64,000 bases of DNA from Chaetoderma sp. LZ-2023a (Eukaryota; Mollusca; Caudofoveata; Chaetodermatida; Chaetodermatidae), in the NCBI GenBank assembly GCA_034401795.1, contig CM067360.1, positions 121,065,430 to 121,129,429 of the forward strand, in the 5' to 3' direction. The translations under genes were made by a program, and so were the position numbers. The notes beneath the pieces were generated by a model. It searched no databases. It was not told the DNA's origin and worked only from the letters and a program-made list of their open reading frames with translations. Shown here one piece after another: positions 1 through 10,284 of the stretch. Every line of letters begins with the position of its first letter. Position 1 is the stretch's first letter.

Positions 1-660
1 TGATTGGTAAATTTTTTGGGTGAAAATCTTACATTTTATTAAGAATTTACCAGAAATTGCCAAAATGCTACTCCTTAAGCTACTCACATATTTCATCCAA
101 ATTTGGCTAAACCGACTCTATGGTGGTAGGTTCTAGAACTTCTATTCAGAATTTTGATTGATCAATTTTTTGGGTGAAAATCTGAGTTTTTATGACAAAT
201 CTACCGCGAATGGTCAAAATTCTACTACGACTTAGCTGCTCGACATAGTTCATCTAAATCTGACTAGATGGATTCTATGGCGGTAGGCTCTAGAAATTAT
301 ATTCAGAATTTTGATTGATCAATTTTTGGGATGAAATTTTTTTTTAAATGTACCAGAAATTGTCAAAATGTTACTCCTCCATATCTACTTGACATATTTC
401 AACCAAATTTGGTTAGACCTATTCTATGGTAGTAGATTTTAGAGCATCCATTCAGAATTTTGACTGACAAATCTACAGGAAATTGTCAAAATGCTACGGG
501 TATACAGCTTGTATACAGAATTTTGATTGGTCAATTTTTCCAGTGGCCATCGTATTTAATGTAAAGAATCATGTATATATTTAAATGCAAATGTTTCAAA
601 TGCTAATGTTTCAGGTGGATCATCACAGGCCCCTGGGTCTCCTCAAGAGGCCCTCTTGTT
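1..660 (+). repeat. Tandem-repeat (HINE-like) element, 5' truncated by window edge
   Basis: About four degenerate copies of a ~150-bp unit. Each has a segment like ATTTTGATTGATCAATTTTT, then TCAAAATGCTACTCC, then TTTCAACCAAATTTGG, then CTATGGTGGTAGG. The element closes near 600-660 with AATGCTAATGTTTCAGG, CACAGGCCCCTGGG and CCTCTTGTT. The same 3' end occurs at about 4533 and 48387. It has no coding capacity. The final GGCCC/GGGCC hairpin plus central tandem repeats fits non-autonomous Helentron-type elements, by inference. Confidence 0.6.
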
Positions 661-984
661 ACTATTAGTTAATAATTAGTGGCTAATGCTAAACAGAATA
701 TTAATATACATGTACCTACCGCCAACTACACACACCGAAAAGGATTTTGATTATTTTTTATACATTGTTGTCTTACCTAGTAACTGAGCAACTCTCCCCA
801 GTCCCCATCTCAACATATTCTACCAACCACCTTGCGCTAACCATAAACTTTATTCAAAAATTTTCTTTTCTCATTTTGTTCTCATAGTTCATTTGCAGAC
901 TTTGAGATGAGGATTTCTTGACAATTTATTACTAGAATAAGAGGCTCATTAACCGTATCTGTTATTCTTGTGATAAATGTTTAA
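661..984. other. Unassigned AT-rich sequence
   Basis: I see no gene, long repeat or clear motif here, only ordinary AT-rich intergenic or intronic DNA. Confidence 0.4.
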
Positions 985-1235
985 AAATAGTCTTGTTAGG
1001 GAAGACAGATTTTGAAAGTTTACCACTGAAATGCCTGGCGCGCTCAACAGTTAATATCTTTACAGCGTTGAGTTTGCCGCCTGCTTACCCCAGAACCCCT
1101 ACCCATGCAAAGGAAACAAAAAGGCAGTTGTCTCAGAAGACTATTTCGAAAATTTACTACTCTAATGACTGGCACAGTTAATCAGCCAGTCATTCCAATG
1201 GTAAATTTTCAAAAATAGTCTACTTCATGCATACA
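985..1235. repeat. Degenerate palindromic MITE (piggyBac-like family)
   Basis: The arms read TTTACCACTGAAATG... and ...AGTCATTCCAATGGTAAA, flanked by GAAGACAGATTTTG and AAAATAGTC. These are the halves of the TTTACCACTGGAATGACTGGC palindromic MITE family that is well preserved at 53336-53567. The short open frame inside it is chance. Confidence 0.55.
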
Positions 1236-1564
1236 CATAGGTGACATACGCACACACCAAATATTTGGTGCATACTTGCAGTAAAGTGTGATGTGTGAAT
1301 GTAGTTGCATTTTGCCATGAATTTTTTAATTAAATTTATAACAAATGTAATTGCATTTCCGCAGATGATATTTTCATGACAGCTGTCGAAATTCAAATGC
1401 AGGCCTGCCTACCCCCGATAAGCTCAATCAGTAGTTTCCAATGGGAAAACCATGATTTTCAGTAGTTTCACTATGTCAATCAGTAATGGTTTTTCAGTAG
1501 TTTTCAGAGTCTTTCAGTAATTCAGTAATCACTTTTAGCACAATTAAAAAGCATGAAAATTTAA

Positions 1565-1745
1565 TTCTTTAAACTTTTAAGACTCATATCAGCCAAAAAC
1601 AGTTTCTACAGTGGTCTTGAGAAATGTAAATTTGCATGCCAAGAGAAAACTATTTTTGAACTTTTACCACTGGAATGACTGACTTAATAACTGAACCAGT
1701 CATTTTGGTGGTAAATTTTCAAAAACTATTCAATGATTGAAATTC
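1565..1745. repeat. Degenerate palindromic MITE (piggyBac-like family)
   Basis: The sequence begins near TTAAACTTTTAAGACTCATATCAGCC and contains CCAAGAGAAAACTATTT, TTTACCACTGGAATGACTG and the inverted arm CCAGTCATTTTGGTGGTAAA. It is the same family as 53336-53567. Between this and the previous copy (1236-1564) I see only short CAGTA-rich low-complexity sequence at about 1420-1530. Confidence 0.55.
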
Positions 1746-2013
1746 ATGAAAGAATCAATTTTACAATTGCTATATTCAGAGACATATTACTGAAGCGTGA
1801 TAAATTCCCTGTATATAGGTTTGTATGTTGATATGGTTAACAAATGCAGTTTAGAGATGAGAGTCTAGAGGTCACCGGGACCCAATATTAACTTGCCGAA
1901 TAAACACTTTCGTCGCACTAACAGTGGGATTTTGCAAGACTAGTGAGATTTCGTGTTTGTTAGCATTTTATGAGAAAATGACCATTTCAAGACTTATATA
2001 ATTGCCGATATTT

Positions 2014-2919
2014 TAATTTTCCATACATTTTCCATACATTGCCATTGTAGAAACACTAAATATTGAATTTTCCATACATTTTCCATACATTGCCATTGTA
2101 GTAACACTAAATATTGAATTTTCCATACATTTTCCATACATTGCCATTGTAGTAACACTAAATATTGAATTTTCCATACTTTTTCCATACATTGCCATTG
2201 TAGTAACACTAAATATTGAATTTTCCATACTTTTTCCATACATTGCCATCGTAGTAACACTAAATATAGAATTTTCCATACATTGCCATTGTAGTAACAC
2301 TAAATATTGAATTTTCCATACATTGCCATTGTAGTAACACTAAATATTGAATTTTCCATACATTTTCCATACATTGCCATTGTAGTAACACTAAATATAG
2401 AATTTTCCATACTTTTTCCATACATTGCCATTGTAGTAACACTAAATATTGAATTTTCCATACATTTTCCATACATTGCCATTGTAGTAACACTAAATAT
2501 TGAATTTTCCATACTTTTTCCATACATTGCCATTGTAGTAACACTAAATATTGAATTTTCCATACTTTTTCCATACATTGCCATCGTAGTAACACTAAAT
2601 ATAGAATTTTCCATACTTTTTCCATACATTGCCATTGTAGTAACACTAAATATTGAATTTTCCATACATTTTCCATACATTGCCATTGTAGTAATACTAA
2701 ATATTGAATTTTCCATACTTTTTCCATACATTGCCATCGTAGTAACACTAAATATAGAATTTTCCATACCTTTTCCATACATTGCCATTGTAGTGACACT
2801 AAATATTGAATTTTCCATACATTGCCGTTGTAGTAACACTAAATATTGAATTTTCCATACTTTTTCCATACATTGCCATTGTAGTAACACTAAATATAGA
2901 ATTTTCCATACTTTTTCCA
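2014..2919. repeat. Minisatellite, about 18 copies of a 51/40-bp unit
   Basis: The unit is TTTTCCATACAT (often twice), then TGCCATTGTAGTAACAC, then TAAATATTGAA. Most copies are 51 bp; a few lack one TTTTCCATACAT block and are about 40 bp. Because 51 is divisible by 3, several frames on both strands stay open for hundreds of bases. The deduced peptides are only repeat translations (SIFSVTTMAMYGK) and are not real proteins. The repeat starts and stops abruptly. Confidence 0.95.
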
Positions 2920-3029
2920 GACTTCCATACATATACAACCCTGTACATTGTAGACACAAACCTGGACACATACTTCTTTATACGGCGTGTGCACAATGAC
3001 CCTTGGGCTAAACTGTCAAATGTCAATAT

Positions 3030-4535
3030 TATTAGCTCACCTGGCCTGAAAGGCCAAGTGAGCTTATACCATGACGGCCATCCGTCGTCCCTCATCTGCC
3101 CGTCTGTCCATCCATCAAATCGCTTTTTCTCCTTAACGGTTTGACCGATTTCAACCAAATTTGGCTGGCTTGATCCTAAGCTGGTACCCTCCAAAGAATT
3201 TTTTCAGAATTTTGATTGATTAGTTTTTTGGATGAAAATCTGAGATTTTATGAAAAATCTACCGGAAATGGTCAAAATGCTACTCCTTAGCTGCTTGAAA
3301 TATTTCAACCAAATTTGACTAGACGCATTGTATGGTGGTAGACTCTAGAAAATCTTTTCCGAATTTTGATTGATCAATTTTTTGGGTGAAAATGAAAAAT
3401 CTAGCGGAAATGGTCAAAACGCTACGCCTCTTGAGCTGCTTGACATATTTCGACCAAATTTAACAAGATGCATTCTATGGTGGTAGACTGTAACACAGCT
3501 TTTCAGAATTTTGATTGATCAATTTTTTGGGTGAAAATCTGAGATTTTATGAAAAATCTACTGGAAACGGTTAAAATTCCTTAGCTGCTTGACATATTTC
3601 AACCAAATTTGACTAGATGCAGTCTATGGTGGTAGGCTCTAGAACTTGTATTCAGAATTTTGATTGATCAATTTTTTGGGTGAAAATCTGAGATTTTAGA
3701 GGCTCTAGAACTTCTATTCAGAGTTTTGATTGGTCAATTTTTTGGGTGAAAATCTGAGATTTTGTGAAAAATCTACCAGAAATGGTCAAAATGCTGTTCC
3801 TCCTTAGCTGCTTGACGTATTTCAACCAAATTTGACTAGATGCATTCGATGGTGGTAGACTGTAACACAGTTTTTCAGAATTTTGATTGATCAATTTTTT
3901 GGGTGAAAATCTGAGATTTTATGAAAAATCTACTGGAAAGAGTTAAAATGCTACTCTTCCTTAGCTACTTGACATATTTCAACCAAATTTGACTAGATGC
4001 AGTCTATGGTGGTAGGCTCTAGAACGTCTATTCAAAATTTTGATTGATCAATTTTTTTGTAAAAAATTTCCGGAAATTGTCAAAGCGCTACTCATTAACC
4101 GCTTGGTGGATTTCAACCTAGTTTAGCTGAAACGACCCTATGGATGTAGGTTTCAGAACTTGTATACAGAATTTTGATTGGTAAATTTCTTTGTGAAAAT
4201 CTTTAATTTTAAGGACCCTATGTCGGCAGGCTTCAGATCTAGTATGCAGAATTTTGATTGGTCAATTTTTGGGTGGCCATCTTGGATTTTCCAAAAGTGT
4301 TGTTAAATTAGTTAAAAGCCTACACCTCATTAACCGCTTGGCAGATTTCAATCAATCTCATCAGGAAGGACCATAGGTGGGTAGGCTTCAGAGCATATAT
4401 ACAGAATTTTGATTGTTCAATTCTTTTGGTGGCCATCTTAGATTTCCGAAAATTATCCGCCATGTCTTTAAATGCAATTGGTTCAAATGCTAATGGTCCA
4501 GGTGAGCGCCACAGGCCCTTGGGCCTCTTGTTGTA
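3030..4535 (+). mobile_element. Non-autonomous tandem-repeat element, HINE/Helentron-like, complete
   Basis: The element opens with a hairpin: AGCTCAC-cTGGCCT-gaa-AGGCCA-aGTGAGCT. It continues with CCATCCGTCGTCC-type sequence, then about seven copies of a ~150-bp unit (TTTTGATTGATCAATTTTTT ... TTTCAACCAAATTTGACTAG ... CTATGGTGGTAG). It ends GGTCCAGGTGAGC, CAGGCCCTTGGGCC, TCTTGTT. The 3' GGTCCAGGTGAGC is complementary to the 5' AGCTCACCTGGCC, giving subterminal inverted repeats, and a GGCCC/GGGCC hairpin sits just before the 3' end. These features match Helentron-associated elements (HINE) of invertebrates. The assignment is inference and there is no coding region. Confidence 0.6.
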
Positions 4536-5060
4536 ATACTGCATTTCGTAAATAACTGTATTTTCAGCATTGAACATTTTCCGTTTAGTTCAACTTAATA
4601 GTAGTTCATACATGTATCTCATGTTTGATTAGTCAATACTGAACCGAAAACCGTTTTAGCTCGAGTTTATGACGTAAAACAAGCTATTGCGATACCCTGC
4701 ACATCATCCGGCTCCGGCGGCCAATTTGCGTTGTGCTCAACTTTTCTGTTTATATCTCATTGTTTGGTTAATCATACTGGACCTAAGCTTGGGTGCATGC
4801 TTCCTTATAATGACACGCCATCACACAATGACCTTGAGGTCAAAAGGTCATGGTCGCTGTGACTTTGGTTAAAAAAATTTCAACTTCAACATTTTCCATT
4901 TAGCTCAAGGTTTCTGTTTATATGTCATGTTTGGTTAATAATTTACTGGTAACTGATAGGCCTTGCTGCTTTTGCATTCAGAAGCTTTCCGTCATGTTTT
5001 TAATTTAAAAATAAGTGGCTGAAGTTAATGGATGAATCCAGTTTTAACTTGAACCCGCCT
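4536..5060. repeat. Repeat-derived segment with AGGTCA half-sites
   Basis: No gene is recognised. At 4829-4850 there are three nuclear-receptor-type half-sites: TGACCT, AGGTCA and AGGTCA. The phrase TTTCTGTTTATATGTCATGTTTGGTTAATAA (4910-4942) repeats an earlier version at 4747-4775, which suggests an old interspersed repeat. Confidence 0.4.
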
Positions 5061-5460
5061 TTTAGTTATGCTGGATGATAGTAGTAAATGTTCTCAGTCT
5101 CTATATGAAACACAGAAGAGGAACCATGTAGAAACAGGAATCAACATGGCTGCTGACATCTTTCTGTTAGGTTGATCAGTTACAGTCAACACACGCCTAC
5201 AATAGAATGAATCAAAATCGGTTCCATGTTCCCGTTTATGTTATGACTATATACACTATTCATTGGTTAGGCTGACGAACTACAGCCTGGTTCTCATTGT
5301 CACAAAACATGATTGTTGTGATTGAACATGTGATTGGTGTGAAAGGATGATTGTCACAAAACATGATTGTTGTGAAATGGTTTAATGCTATTCTAATTGT
5401 CACAAAAACTGATTGTTGTGATTGAGAATGTGATTGCTGTGGAACTATATACATCTAATT
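5061..5460. repeat. Shared segment plus short TGTCACAAAACATGATTGTTG repeats
   Basis: 5064-5150 (GCTGGATGATAGTAGTAAA ... GAGGAACCATGTAG ... CAGG) recurs at about 13500-13580, so it is a dispersed repeat. From 5275 to 5450 a TGTCACAAAACATGATTG / TTGTGATTGA motif is repeated about three times. No gene is visible. Confidence 0.5.
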
Positions 5461-5480
5461 ACACAGTTCTGTATTCTTGT

Positions 5481-6591
5481 TTACAGTCTACAGTTTTGTA
5501 GCACTTCCAAAAGTCTTCTTGCCGATGCACCACGTTTGGTTAAGGCATACGCAATCTGTTCCTTTGCCTCCACCCAAAACACCTTTATCCCTTGCTCTTG
5601 AACCATTTCTTTGATGCTTGCAACATCAACTCTTAGATGTCTATCAGTGATGATTTTAAATATGTACAGTGTATCTTTCAGTGAAACATTGTCTGTATAG
5701 GAGTCAACTGGTGGAAGAGTAGATAATCTGAATACTTCTTGGACAAGCGCTGAGATAAGAAATCCTACATCAGCCACCTCACTCAATGCCAGAGTTTCTG
5801 ATGCCAGTGGACTCTTCGTTAGCCTGTTCAATTTCTATGATTGCCAGCTTATTGGAACAATAGGATCATTTCCTCCTTTCAGAAAGACAATGAAGGCACC
5901 TTGCAATGACCCATCCCAGAGACTCGCATATACATGTATAGCATCTGACTTAAGTTATAACACTAAACTGACTGGGATCTCCAAGATTTGGAAACCTTAT
6001 GTCCACTTTCTGTGATTTGAGCTAGGAAAGTGCTTTGTTTGCCTCATGGATCATCCTAATTGTTGGGTGTTTACCTAAGCTCAGGTCAGGACGTGTCTGA
6101 GTCACAACCCAGATCATTTGGCCACTCAGTCCTTTCAGTTCTTTTCTTTCCTCTTCATTAAAGCTCATCTGTCCTTCCCTGGAGAAAAGCAGATGTAATA
6201 TCGATGGACTCCATATCCCAAGACATCATTGCAGAAATATAAAAAAAACAGTCGCAGACATTTTCTACTGCATGTGGGGACTCCTTCCTCTCAAATTGAT
6301 TGTGTCCTCAAATCTGCGTGCCACTAACCGTGCTTTAACCTTCTTCCCATCAGAGGTAAACTTCTCGGTTATGACCCATCGAGAAGAAATTGCTGGTTGG
6401 TTTGTATTTGTAACTGCCTGAAAACCCTCATTCTGAATCATGTTGTTCAACTCTTTCTCTTTGACATCAACAACCTCTTGTGACAACTCTTGGTCCACAC
6501 TCATGAATACAGCATTTGCTTCATCTGGTAGATTACTCCATGATTTCACCTGATCCAAGTTGACACACAGGCTCCTCCTCACCTGCAACAT
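5481..6591 (-). pseudogene. Copia-like reverse transcriptase-RNase H fragment with large RT deletion
   Basis: Read on the minus strand. An RVT_2-type RT N-terminus comes first (VKEKELNNMIQNEGF..., SSRWVITEKFTSDGKKVKARLVARRFED, then IDITSAFLQG after a frame change). The text then jumps to the region past the catalytic motif (EEERKELKGLSGQMIWVVTQTRPDLS), so the YVDD core is deleted near 6180. Next comes a Copia-type RNase H/C-terminus (KSPLASETLALSE, YTDNVSLKDTL, ITDRHLRVDVASIKEM, WVEAKEQIAYALTKRGAS, LLEVLQN). Several frame changes confirm decay. Copia-type elements encode Gag-PR-IN-RT-RH in that order, which fits the neighbours to the right. Confidence 0.8.
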
Positions 6592-7028
6592 GAATGTTTA
6601 TCCATTGCTGATACTTTCCCGATTGCTTTGACTGTGTACTGAGAATTCTCCTGTGCTGCCCTCCTTACTCATAACACTTTTAAATTTAACACATGAGTTT
6701 CATCTAGGTTTAACTGAATAGTCCTTAATGACATTATGTGATTATTGATACACCATCACATACAGATGAACGAGAATTGTCAATATTCTCTCTCGCTGAA
6801 ATCTTTTCATTCACTACATATTCTTCTACACCTGGTTCATTATCTGACTCTACACAATTATCTTCATCCCTATCATTCACTGTACCTGGATGATCTTCTT
6901 CATCACTATCGGTTCTAACATGTTTCTTAACTGTCTCCTGCCATTTTTTCTTTCCTATCCCCTCAACTTTAGGTGATGCCTGCTGAACACCTTTTCCTAA
7001 CTCTGAACTCTTCATCCTCTGTATTCTT
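6592..7028 (-). pseudogene. Copia-like acidic integrase-RT linker remnant
   Basis: The minus-strand frame at 6734-7039 is charged and low in complexity (SDEEDHPGTVNDRDEDNCVESDNEPGVEEYV). It lies between recognisable integrase and RT parts, where Copia-like polyproteins carry a variable acidic linker. I infer linker from position and composition only. Confidence 0.45.
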
Positions 7029-7630
7029 TCACTTGACACTGCCTGTATATATAAAGTTCTCTCTTGCCTTATGTAATGTTTCCATATTCTTACGTATTAT
7101 ATCATTGGGAGTTGTGGGCTCCAATGCTGGACTACGGTCTATTAAAACTGTGTTGATGTTATGTCTGAAAACCAACTGATTTGGGCTGTATCCACCATGA
7201 TTCTGAAGTGTTTTTTGCAGCCCAGGCCAATGCAACATCAGGCTCACACTTTACATCTAGCAACAGTTTTTCATTGTCTCTGCAAGAATTAGATTATGTC
7301 TCAACAATCTCATTATTAAATGGAGATTCGCCTGCTGTTGTATTTGTCTCGACATTAAATTTTTCATTCATCTCATGAAAGCTTTCATTTGAGAAACTGA
7401 CCACCGTTATCTGTGAGAAACTTTCTGAGAGATCCAAAATATGCTATCCAAATACGATACACCTTGCATAAAATCTCATTGTGATGCTTTGTTGTTAGGA
7501 GACATCCCGCCGAGTATCTTGTAACTGAGCGAAAGTTCCATTTTTGGACACTATGATCATCCAAACAAAGGCGAGACATATGATTTTTTACCCATACACA
7601 AAACCCACTGATCCACACGACTACCTCCAC
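7029..7630 (-). pseudogene. Copia-like integrase core, frameshifted
   Basis: Minus strand. 7630-7385 gives VTRYSAGCLLTTKHHNEILCKVYRIWIAYFGSLRKFLTDNGGQFLK, an rve integrase stretch whose TDNGG carries the second catalytic Asp. 7247-7029 gives LQNHGGYSPNQLVFRHNINTVLIDRSPALEPTTPNDIIRKNMETLHKARENFI, the C-terminal core. The two parts are in different frames, with part of the core lost between them. A + strand Penelope-like fragment begins at 7632, directly at the N-terminal side, so that insertion separates integrase from the pre-integrase region at 10.0-10.2 kb. Confidence 0.8.
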
Positions 7631-7631
7631 T

Positions 7632-8560
7632 ATGGCTCAGCTCACCCCTCCACCTGCAAGGATGCCAGCCCCTGTGGGCTGTTTCTCCGCCTCTGACAGG
7701 CGCATCTGCACACATACCACAGACTATGACAAAAACAGTCTCCTCTTGCTAGGCCATTTTGAAAACAGAGGATACCCCCCAGATATCCTAGCTAACTGCT
7801 GCCTGAATAAGAGCCAGACAGCAAGACTGCCAATCCCTCCTGAAACCATGTGCGAAAACTACAGTGCCACCGACACAGAACAGACCAATCTTTGTCTGTG
7901 AATACACAAGAACCGGCATCTTTTTGAAAAATACCATCAACAAATACTGGCCAATTTTGGAAACAAGCCACAGATGCAGGGTTGCTTTTCCTCAGAAGCC
8001 CCTATTTGGCTACAGGCGAAACAGAACAATCATAGTCAGAGCCAAACTCCCATCCCCCAAAGCCAACAACTGCCAAAAAATACATAGAAACCCTCTACTG
8101 CTTGCAAAACCAAGAACTGCACAATTGGCCAACAAATGGAGAAAACCCGTTCGTTCAAAAGTTCCCACACGAATCTTTCATACACCACCAAAATCATAGG
8201 CAACTGCCAAACCAGGAACATCATCTACCTTCTTACTTGTAATATCTTCCAGAAACAATACGTGGGAGAAACGCTCAGAACATTCAAAATCCGCATACAG
8301 GAACACTTACGTTCAATCCCTAATCTCCACAAAAGCGAGCGATGCGACACCCCATTAGCTAGACATTTCAACAAACCAGGGCACACAAGGAACGACATGT
8401 GCTTCAGAATCATACAGGTACTATCATCTGACCCTAACTCCACACCATAGATGAGACAAAAAGACTGACACTCGATTCACAAGCTACACACAATGGAGCC
8501 AATTGGCATTAATCTAGCAGAATAAAGGCCCCCACTTTACCGGACAGCGGTCAGATCACC
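7632..8560 (+). pseudogene. Penelope-like element 3' part with GIY-YIG endonuclease
   Basis: Three overlapping + frames (7632-7901, 7864-8199, 8136-8450) make up one broken coding region. The last contains NIIYLLTCNIFQKQYVGETLRTFKIRIQEHLRSI, a GIY-YIG nuclease signature in its Penelope variant (YL..C..C-like, YVGET, R...H). It is followed by PLARHFNKPGHTRNDMCFRIIQVL, and in another frame THNGANWH-type residues like the usual IEPLGLN ending. Upstream RGYPPDILANCCLNKSQ fits the RT C-terminal region. Penelope elements are 5'-truncated retroelements, which fits a 3' fragment. It is nested in the Copia-like element. Frameshifts make it inactive. Confidence 0.75.
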
Positions 8561-9640
8561 AGACCACTACCCAGCATGTTGTTATCACCCTATCTTGTAG
8601 CTGAGTCAATCAAATGAAGAATCCACGATTCATTGTGAATGTATTCCTTTAGGTCCATACATACAACTTGGTTAATGTCATCAGCCAAGCCGGGTCCGGA
8701 CTTGGGGATTTTCCCGGGTTCGACCCCGGGACAGGGTATGGGTATATTGTTGGCTCCGACCCAGAGTCCTGGGTTTTTTCCGGGTCCGTGTTTTTTCTGG
8801 CTTGACTTTTGGGGCTACCATCCTGGGTCTGGACTCGGATCCAGGCGGGTTCCGATCTTCTGTTATGTCAAATTTTTCTAATTTTCATCCTCTAAGTTTC
8901 GTTTTTGACTTCTGTTTTTGGTGCCATGGTTAAATTTTGCTTTAAAATGCTACTCCTCATTAACCGCTTGGCAGATTTCAATCTATATTGGCTGGAATGA
9001 CCCTATGGAAGTAACCCAGCCCTACATTTTCTGAGGAACACCTCTGACTTCTATGGTTTTCCTCGGAAAGTCCTCGGGCTTCCAAGCTTTAGCTCAAATA
9101 TTCCTCGACGTCAGAGAAATATTCTCGGAAATATTAAAGACCTTGGAACATAACCTTGGAATCTTATATGAAGCCCTCGGAATACCTCTGAAAAATCTGG
9201 GACATTTAAGATTCTGCTAAATTTTAGATTGGAAAATAATCAACAAGGCTCGGAAAGTGGGACTTTGCCAATTTTTACCACGGAAATTTGCACAGATATT
9301 TGACCTCCAAACAAAGAAAGAAAACTCTTGAAATAATATTTTAAGAGTTGTCTCCCATTATCCCATCTAGGTTTACAATTTAATTTGAAATTTTAATAGC
9401 ATTTTAAACTTTAATGCCTTATCAACCGTAACAGATTACAAGTATTCTATCAAGCACAGCCTATCGTAAACACCACTGAATTAATTTAGGCATCTCATAA
9501 TATTACATAATATTTAGTGTAGTTTAAGTGATTTGGCAATGGAAGGTGGGGTGGGTGGGTGGTTTAGAACAGCATTGGAATAGGAGTGGAGTCAGGGAAG
9601 ATTGTAGATGGTAAAAAGTATTCAAATTTCTTTAGTGGTC
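8561..9640. other. Mixed repeat fragments, no gene
   Basis: 8690-8870 is rich in CCCGGGT/GGGTCCG motifs and holds a T-arm-like GGGTTCGACCCCGGG palindrome, but no full tRNA. 8944-9020 is one unit of the HINE-like repeat (GCTACTCCTCATTAACCGC). 9030-9230 repeats CCTCGGAA-type phrases. 8640-8690 and 9940-9985 share CTTTAGGT.CATACATACA and GGTTAA..TCATCAGCCA. The rest is unassigned. Confidence 0.5.
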
Positions 9641-9865
9641 AAGCCGGCCCAGCTGCAGTCAGGTCTTGAGGAATGGCTATAAGACTATGTTTGCAAATTT
9701 AACACCAGAATCGGTGGCTGGATGAATTATCCAGTCAATCCAGTGATAAATTTCCAAAGCTAGTCTTCTCTTGGCCTGCAAATGGACAGTCAGTAAAGTT
9801 ATCCTGAAGCAATAACATTAGGAAAATATTTGAAAATTTTAATGACAATCTTCTTCTTCTGATCC
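9641..9865. repeat. Degenerate palindromic MITE (piggyBac-like family)
   Basis: It contains GGTCTTGAGGAATGGCTAT, AATTTAACACCAGAATCGGTGGCTGG and the inverted arm CCAGTCAATCCAGTGATAAATTTCC, then CTTCTCTTGGCCTGCAAATGG. This order matches the family copy at 53336-53567. Confidence 0.6.
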
Positions 9866-10030
9866 GTCATTTTATTTTGATTTTTGTAGCCGCCATTATT
9901 TGGGATTCTTTTGTTCTTGCTGTTGCGCCTTTAGGTGCATACATACAGCTTGGTTAAACTCATCAGCCAGAGGTAGACCAACAACTGGCCACAATGGCTG
10001 ACATTTAAATTATTCAATATTTCGTAAGAG

Positions 10031-10243
10031 TCACAGCATTCCTTGATAATCTAAAAATTCTTCATACTCAAAGTTCTTACTCGCTTTCACTAGCCTACAT
10101 AGTTTTTCTTTGGATGCATGCGAGAACTGTCTATGCAGCTTCACCGCCTTTTTCATCTTATCACTACCCGACAAACATGACAGAGCTTGAATATGAACAG
10201 TGCGTAGCACAATAGAGTTTGCTGTGTTAGAGTGAAGCAACAA
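10031..10243 (-). pseudogene. Copia-like pre-integrase (zinc-binding) remnant
   Basis: The minus-strand frame includes KAVKLHRQFSHASKEKLCRLVKAS, a GAG_pre-integrase H...H-type region. The following Cys pair is not visible before the frame ends. It lies upstream (in minus sense) of the integrase at 7.0-7.6 kb and downstream of the protease remnant at 11.5 kb, consistent with one element broken by later insertions. Confidence 0.6.
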
Positions 10244-10284
10244 ATTAGTAAGCGGTAAACAATAATGTCCTGAAGATGTACACT

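Noticed and set aside
2014-2971. Long open frames on both strands (up to 223 codons) over the minisatellite
   Set aside because: The peptides are only translations of the 51-bp unit in different frames; there is no promoter and no codon bias.
8690-8740. Possible tRNA because of GGGTTCGACCCCGGG
   Set aside because: Only a T-arm-like palindrome is present; no acceptor, D or anticodon arms can be drawn.
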